From Siderastrea siderea (taxonomy: Eukaryota; Cnidaria; Anthozoa; Scleractinia; Rhizangiidae), in NCBI GenBank assembly GCA_964030785.1, contig OZ034967.1, positions 59,585,712 through 59,649,711 on the forward strand: a DNA stretch of 64,000 bases, written 5' to 3'. Of the stretch, positions 58,362 through 64,000 are shown one piece after another. The first letter of the stretch is position 1, and each line of letters begins with the position of its first letter. The position numbers and the translations under genes are program-made. The notes under the pieces were generated by a model. That model was not told the DNA's origin. It did not search any database and saw nothing but the letters and a program-made list of their open reading frames with translations.

Positions 58362-59379
58362 AGTGAAGGCATCCTCACGCGGTTTTTGTTTCGGAGTGAA
58401 TGTTTTTCGTAGAGATTATTTTGTGTTGACATTATCTTGTAAGACACACAATTTAGACTTGTGTATTGATCAGTGAAGTTAAAAAAATAACATCATTTGA
58501 GATCACGTTTGCTTTATATTCTTTCCTTTTTAACCGTCAAGGGGACTAACTGATGTCACAAGTCGCGCAAAACATGTCGGCTAAGGAATTGGGGCTGGAG
58601 TGGAAAGTGTCTTCACTACAGCTCAAGTGGTTGCCTTCCTTAGAGTCAGGTTTTCCTACTAACCGACAGAGCCTAAGCACGGGGACTGGTTCTAGTTCTC
58701 AGGCCCTGTCGGCTAAGAGTGTAAAACAGCTTTGGGGACGAGAAGGAGAATGGTCCCCAATGACGAACGATTTGTTTTCTCGCCTTTTCACCATCAGGAA
58801 TGTGGTTTTGTTTGAAAAAGCATCCTTTTCTGAGCGTTTATGCCGACCGTCTACACTAAAACGATAAAAAACGGAAATGGTTATGGATAAAAATGGAGGT
58901 TTACAAGAACGCTCACCTAGCCTTGCATACGGCAACTGCGCCCGCGGTACGAGCGGCAGTCAAAACCGTGGTGTCCTGTGGGTGTTTTGCGAAATGCGCA
59001 CTGGGTTCTCGTTTCCGGTTACGGTTCAGAATGCTACAACTGAAAACTCCAGTATTTTGCGGTTTGTAAGCAAAAGCAAGAGTTTATAGCGACTTTCCTG
59101 TTGTTCTGCTCATACACTTTTGCATTAAGGGGTTTGTGCGCTTGCAACAAAGGTAAAAACTAGTGTGAAGACCGAAGCCGCTGGCGTTTGTTTTGTGTTG
59201 CTTATGTTGGATTAAAAGTGTGCATTGTTTAAAGGGTATGAAGAGCGACAAGACGATGACTAAAACCGTAATACTACACCAGAATTTATTCCTTACATCA
59301 GAAGAGTTGACTCGAGCTGCTCTACTTCCCACTGGGATTAAATTCAGAGAAACAACAACACCATCACGAGGGCTATCGT
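58362..59379. other. Spacer, no supported gene
   Basis: Contains ORFs of about 100 codons (58553-58867, 59193-59510) with no recognisable domain and no clear splice partners. CCGTCTACACTAAAACG near 58845 resembles a repeat end but no partner was found. Confidence 0.3.
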
Positions 59380-59758
59380 TACTTTTAGGGGACTCGCGCT
59401 ACATAGCGAAAAACTGTTTGAATGCACGCGCAAAAATGACGAGTGACAAATTTGATGACGAGCGTTTATTAGCGAGAAAAACAAATGAAAACAAAATGAA
59501 AAACGGTTAAACACTCATCTACAGTATTTAGGGTTAAGCACTGATCGATAGTGATTAGGCCTAAGAACTCATCTATACTTCTGTTTAGGGTTAAGCACTG
59601 ATTCTACGACGGTTAGCTTTGTTATTGTTGAGTTTAGTTATTTCTAAACTTTGTACAATTAATTGAATTCGTCATTTTTGCGAGTGAATTAAAATCGTCA
59701 TTTTTGCGCGTGCATTCAGACAATTTTTTCTCTATATAGCGCGAGTCCCCTAAAAGTA
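59380..59758. mobile_element. MITE with CGTTACTTTTAGGGGACTCG arms
   Basis: TCGTTACTTTTAGGGGACTC GCGCTACATAG at the left matches the reverse complement of the right end for about 75 bp, including TGAATGCACGCGCAAAAATG. Near-identical CCATCACGAGRGCTA strings sit just outside both ends. The centre (59520-59610) holds two TTTAGGGTTAAGCACTGATY units. Boundaries accurate to about 3 bases. Confidence 0.75.
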
Positions 59759-61704
59759 ACGAAAGCCATCACGAGAGCTACAAAACAGCTCATTCCAGTA
59801 AGACTTTTTGCCGTTTTGCATGATCTGGAAAACAGAAGTTGAAGTGACATTAGCATCGTTACAAGTTGAATGGCGTTACGAGTGCTTGTTGAGAAAGAAA
59901 AAATTATCACACTCTCCCATTTTCTGATTTAAGCCGCCCAAGTTTCGAAAGGCACGTTACATAGCTTAATGCAACTACAACCCAAGAAATAAGCTTATAC
60001 TAAACAGCCTTATCATAAATTTGTTAATTGGTTTCTGAAGAACAACTTCATCTCTTAGAGTCGCCTGTAGTTATCGGTTTTTCCTTTTTGCAACGAATCC
60101 GACGTAACGCAGAGTTTTGTATTTCCAAATCTCTTGCGGTACTGCGGACTGATGCAGGACCGTTGTGATCTGCATTTTGCTCTTTTAAAGTTACTTTCAT
60201 TTCTCCATTTTGAATAACCTCCTGCCTGAATCCTAGAGTTGTTCTCAAATTTTTTCCTTTTAATTATAACAACTTAAATCTTCTCGAAATTTCGTGAGAA
60301 ATTACACATTTTCCTCTCTTTGCTCTCTGTCTGTAAAAGTCGATTGATTGCAAGTATTAAAGCACCTGATCTAGATATTGAAGCTAGAGAAAAATAGACA
60401 TATCAATATTTGCCTAAATAAACATTGTTCCTGCAATAATCGTTCCAATCCAAGTTAGTCAAGTGAATTATCCACTTAGAAAGACGGGCTAACTAATAAT
60501 TATGTTTACCGTTCCGTGGTGAATAAAGCAAGCGAAAGTGTCGTTTCCACAGCGGTCCGCATGTTGTTTTCGCTTGGCCAGAATTTCAGGTCAGTTTTGC
60601 CTTTTGAGAAGAAGAGTTAATTTTCTGCGGCTTTTGACTACGAGCTTTTTGCTGTTACGATGACATAAGGAAGCTCCAAATTCCAAAAAGGCCTTTTCAT
60701 TCGTCTCCCGGTATGTGGAAAATTGTACAAACTTGCCTGTTTCCAGTTTGAAGAATCAGCTGTGTAGTCCAACCATACAACGACTGTAGATCAAATTTGT
60801 CAAACATTCATGATGTATCTCTGATCTGATGAACAGAACCTTTCTTCCCTAACCGATAAGGCCAATCTCGTTGAGATGCAACGACAATTTTGACAGCAGG
60901 CAATCACAGCTGCAGCCACAGCTCGAAGTTGGTGTGAATTAAAACCAGACATGAAGTACACGATGAAAACAAGTATGAAGTGACCGAAGATCTTTACAAG
61001 GACAGAAGACGGATTGTACCCGACACTACTCAGAGCTGCTCAGTCAGCGGACATCCATGTGATAAACGAGGCCAAGCTGAGAGTGAAAGGGAGGTGAAGT
61101 TTCTTGTGAAAAATAATATTCAGTAGGACAAGAGGAAAACTTTTACCACCTCCTTCGCATTCAAGTCCAGTTAGCGAAGTCTCTCGCCGCAGAAAAAAGT
61201 TTTGAATCGATCCTGGTTGCTCATCCAGTCCATATAATTGCAAACAGATGTGACTTTAAATAAACTGAAGTAAGGAAAGCGGATACTGTGAAGAAAACGC
61301 TGAAATAAAACCCCACTTCCACAGTATAAACTTCGCTGATCACGCAGAAATCGAAGCGGAGAGCACAAAATCTGCGTGACGTCAGGACACCACAGTTTTT
61401 CCCGCCTACTGAATGCTGATTGGTTAATTCAAATTTCACCGTATGCAAGGTTGTTTGTTTTTCTCTGCGCGGAGTCCTCGCAACAGACAAGCGCGTGTGT
61501 CACGCGCGATGGCGCAATTTTTTCTAAAAATAGCACATTTGTCTTTTTCGATGGGGCCAACGCCAATACTGAAAATGGCAGTTAGTTACCGTCTCCATCC
61601 CCGATTATGGCTCCTGACAATATAGGACACGCGCGAGAAGTTCGTCACGCGCTTTTCTCCCCCCTTGCCTGGCGTCGGAAGTTACCTTTGTTGGAGATGA
61701 ATAA
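59759..61704. other. Spacer, no supported gene
   Basis: A minus-strand ORF at 60248-60048 encodes a faintly helix-turn-helix-like stretch (SVRSTARDLEIQNSALRRI), perhaps a transposase relic. Nothing else recognised. Confidence 0.3.
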
Positions 61705-61980
61705 ATTCAATTTCTGTCATCAGTGTCACTTCCTAATTTGAGGCAAGCCCTTGGGGAGAACTTTCTGGATAGTGACTCTGGATATGAGGATTATACAAGT
61801 GATTCCGATGATGGCAGTGAGAATATTTTAGAAAAATCCTGTTGCGAAGATGTGTCGGACATGTCGGACGAGGATTTCCCCGTTAGACGGAAGAAACGTT
61901 TTACGGGCAAAAATGGCGTCGAACTACGAAAAAATCAGTTGAAGGCGAATCAGGCAGAAAAAGGGAAAATACATCTCTAA
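61705..61980 (+). CDS. Possible exon or ORF, acidic, unknown
   Basis: Open frame with an acidic, Ser/Asp-rich composition (DSDSGYEDYTSDSDDGSEN) followed by a basic patch (RRKKRFTGK) and a stop. No ATG begins it; it could be an exon entered through the acceptor-like TCATCAG at 61717-61723. No family recognised. Confidence 0.25.
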   Translation: MQFLSSVSLPNLRQALGENFLDSDSGYEDYTSDSDDGSENILEKSCCEDVSDMSDEDFPVRRKKRFTGKNGVELRKNQLKANQAEKGKIHL

Positions 61981-62148
61981 TATATATTTCCTCTGAGGAC
62001 GTACAGAGATTGAAGGGCAGCCGCAAAGACTGTAAAATGATTTTCCAAGCACGTACTGAAGAAAAGTAACGCACTGATAAATCGTTGTCACTTTTTTCAC
62101 TGCAAGAAAAATAGTAACATATATTCAAATACCGAGTCAGCAAAGAAA

Positions 62149-62439
62149 ATGTCTGTCAAGATTTCTCAGCGTATGTTTTCTGAAATAATGCCCGCCTTTA
62201 CCGAAATGGCTGAAATGTTTATAATGAAGACCAAGAATAGTGAAAAGCACGCCTTGTTTTCAATCAAATGCTCTCGTGGTGCGTTATCAATCGTCGACAA
62301 AATAGAGAACTGGAAAAACACCAAGAGAAAAAAAACTACTTCCGTCGATGAGAAGGAGAACGATGAAGTGAAACTCCATGCTGCCCTAGTACTTAATATA
62401 ACTTTCTGGGCAATTTACGAACCTAGAAGGGATACATAG
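62149..62439 (+). CDS. Small ORF, unknown
   Basis: Ninety-six codons from ATG, MSVKISQRMFSEIMPAFTEM, lysine-rich, without membrane segment or recognisable domain. No convincing promoter or splice context. May be chance. Confidence 0.2.
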   Translation: MSVKISQRMFSEIMPAFTEMAEMFIMKTKNSEKHALFSIKCSRGALSIVDKIENWKNTKRKKTTSVDEKENDEVKLHAALVLNITFWAIYEPRRDT

Positions 62440-62854
62440 CGCAGTGGATGTGGCAAGGGTTTCAACGACAGAGTGAGCTTAATTATTTTTCTCTGCCACC
62501 AACCCGACGAGAAAAATCACTTTGTATCGAAGCAAAATTAAGAAGAAATTACGACTGAACGTCACTGAGACACAAATCTAAGTTGTTTCAGAGTGCTTGA
62601 TTTCTTAGGACGAAAAGAAACTGTACAAATAGAATTTTAAGCATTTAGCGCTTTGTTTACAATTTCTTTCATCGTCCAGTCAATCACTCTTCTTAAAATT
62701 TCACAAATAGTCCGGCAGATTGGTGCAAGAATTGTGGAATTTATGGTAAAAGCACCAAATTTTGCACAAAGATAGAGAATTACCTACTGAACAATATTAG
62801 CTATGGACCCACCCAGGATCTATCCCATAGTTGTAATTATAACGGTTTTAAGCT

Positions 62855-63405
62855 GGCACACTACACTTCTAACATGGAAACGAGGCCGGGTGAATTATTT
62901 CTTTATTTTCAGCAAAGTGAGACAATGTATCGGACGAAATTAACAAGTTAAACCAAATAATGAATTACATAATGTATTCTGAGACATAATTGGCCTTCTT
63001 GTATGATCACATGACTAACCACGTGTCCAAATACTCTTTTTAATACCAAGCATTGGACATTGTAATCTTACCCTAACTCTCTCAATTTGCATCTTAGTTA
63101 TTTGGTCAAGTTCATACATAGAAACCACGAAAATGCTATGAAACCATTTGGGATGCATCCCATTAAAGTGGCTCACTGGACTTCTAACATGGAAACGAGG
63201 CTGGGTGAATTATCTATTTCCAGCAGAGTGAGACAATGTTTCGTAAGAAATTAACAAATTTAACCAAAGAATAATTACAAAATGCACTCTTAGACGTTAT
63301 TGGCCGTCTAGTGTGATCACGTGACCAACCACGTGATTAAATACGCTTTTTATGTCTAGCTTTGGACATAATAATCTTATCCCGGCTCTCTTAATTTGTC
63401 CAGTC
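62855..63405. repeat. Direct repeat, two copies at 315-bp offset
   Basis: CTTCTAACATGGAAACGAGG begins both copies (about 62866 and 63181). They stay alignable for about 230 bases through GGGTGAATTAT, AGTGAGACAATGT, GATCACRTGACYAACCACGT and CTTTTTA, with frequent substitutions. The second copy runs into the frameshifted protein fragment at 63400. Confidence 0.75.
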
Positions 63406-64000
63406 TGACGCGTCTACAGATACCCTTTCCTCTCTTGCTTCGTGCAGATCTTTAAGACTGCACGGGAGATGTCTGTCCCATACCACATCCACCCTCTCGA
63501 CATTCCTTAACTGGTTTGTTACGTATGGACGGACTCGCTGTACTCTTGAAATGTCTTGGAGGCTCCAGGTTTAGGCATGTTAACGATGGCTGCACCATCT
63601 AGTAGCAGAGCTTCAAAAGATGGCCTTTGTGCTTCCGCTGGTCCATTCTTCTCGAGACACGATAACAAATCCAATTTGGTACCAGATCTGAGCTTCCCAT
63701 ACTGAGATAACGAAGGGGGAAAACTCTGGTTCTCGAGACCAAAGAGTCCTTCCAAAATACCATCCTTGACCTGACATGAAACGTAAAGACATGAAAACAG
63801 AGAGCAGTTGCTTTTTAGTGACGCTATCTTGAAATTATCGCTAGACTTCTCTTTTGTAGCGGGAGGACTTCTGATTAGTGGCAACTTGTTTTTCTGGATT
63901 GTATCAAACAATGGTGATGTTCTCTCCTGCAGCCTTTTAGTAACAAACTGCTGATACTGATCTTTGCCTAGTCGCTCTACAGTTCTGACCGTTTCAACAA
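63406..64000 (-). pseudogene. Frameshifted copy of a multicopy protein family, function unknown
   Basis: Open to the right edge of the window (VERLGKDQYQQFVTKRLQER) through IQKNKLPLIRSP to DGAAIVNMPKPGASKTFQEY. A frame break near 63525 leads to PYVTNQLRNVERVDVVWDRH, and a second near 63440 to ARSKRGKGICRRV. I recall this order of blocks from a large, often repeated protein family in corals and other invertebrates; I know no function for it. Two frame breaks within 600 bases indicate a dead copy or assembly errors. Confidence 0.5.

Noticed and set aside
58553..58867. 104-codon plus-strand ORF after UST
   Set aside because: No recognisable domain or transcript signals; overlaps sequence resembling a repeat end.
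59520..59610. TTAGGGTTAAGCACTG units as interstitial telomere repeat
   Set aside because: TTAGGG occurs once per unit of about 30 or more bases and lies in the centre of a MITE; not a telomeric array.
61701..61735. CHQC motif (NKFNFCHQCHF) as a CDCA7-type zinc finger
   Set aside because: A stop follows within a few codons and no other cysteine pairs are present.

Overview
The window looks like nuclear DNA of a cnidarian, most probably an anthozoan such as a stony coral. It is AT-rich, its genes carry GT-AG introns with animal protein families, and it is dense with short interspersed elements, foldback MITEs and decayed LINEs of types I associate with coral genomes. This placement is inference; no species was identified.

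Layout. (1) 1210-11536, plus: the 3' part of a TMEM181 gene, 16 exons reconstructed, with an AT-AC (U12-type) intron at 9894-10142; its first exon or exons lie upstream of the window. (2) 11.5-17.4 kb: a transposon-rich gap with three foldback MITEs that each show intact 9-10 bp target-site duplications. (3) 17543-18409, plus: an intronless coiled-coil protein with a TNIP/ABIN (UBAN)-type ubiquitin-binding region and two overlapping upstream ORFs. (4) 20.3-27.2 kb: nested LINE remains, including an L1-like element (ORF1, endonuclease, zinc-knuckle) interrupted by a MITE and by a CR1-like LINE with a twin-priming inversion. (5) 27.77-39.28 kb: four HSP70 co-chaperone genes arranged as two head-to-head BAG/DNAJB pairs in mirror orientation. 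Each shared promoter region contains perfect heat-shock elements. (6) 39.5-47.1 kb: MITEs, LINE 3' ends and a 5'-truncated LINE with an intact YADD reverse transcriptase core. (7) 47602-57762, plus: an eight-exon uronyl 2-O-sulfotransferase (UST-like) gene whose introns hold several TTAA-flanked and TA-flanked MITEs. (8) 58-64 kb: no well-supported gene, a duplicated 315 bp-period repeat, and at the right edge a frameshifted copy of a multicopy protein family.

How the genes work together. The chaperone cluster is the clear functional unit. DNAJB (class B HSP40) proteins deliver clients to HSP70 and stimulate its ATPase, and BAG proteins act as HSP70 nucleotide-exchange factors. A bidirectional, HSF-responsive promoter would induce both ends of the HSP70 cycle together. 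The same two-gene cassette appears twice, inverted, about 8 kb apart. TMEM181 and the Golgi sulfotransferase are unrelated neighbours. Exon boundaries were read by hand from splice signals, reading frame and recalled human homologues, so the introns are predictions.
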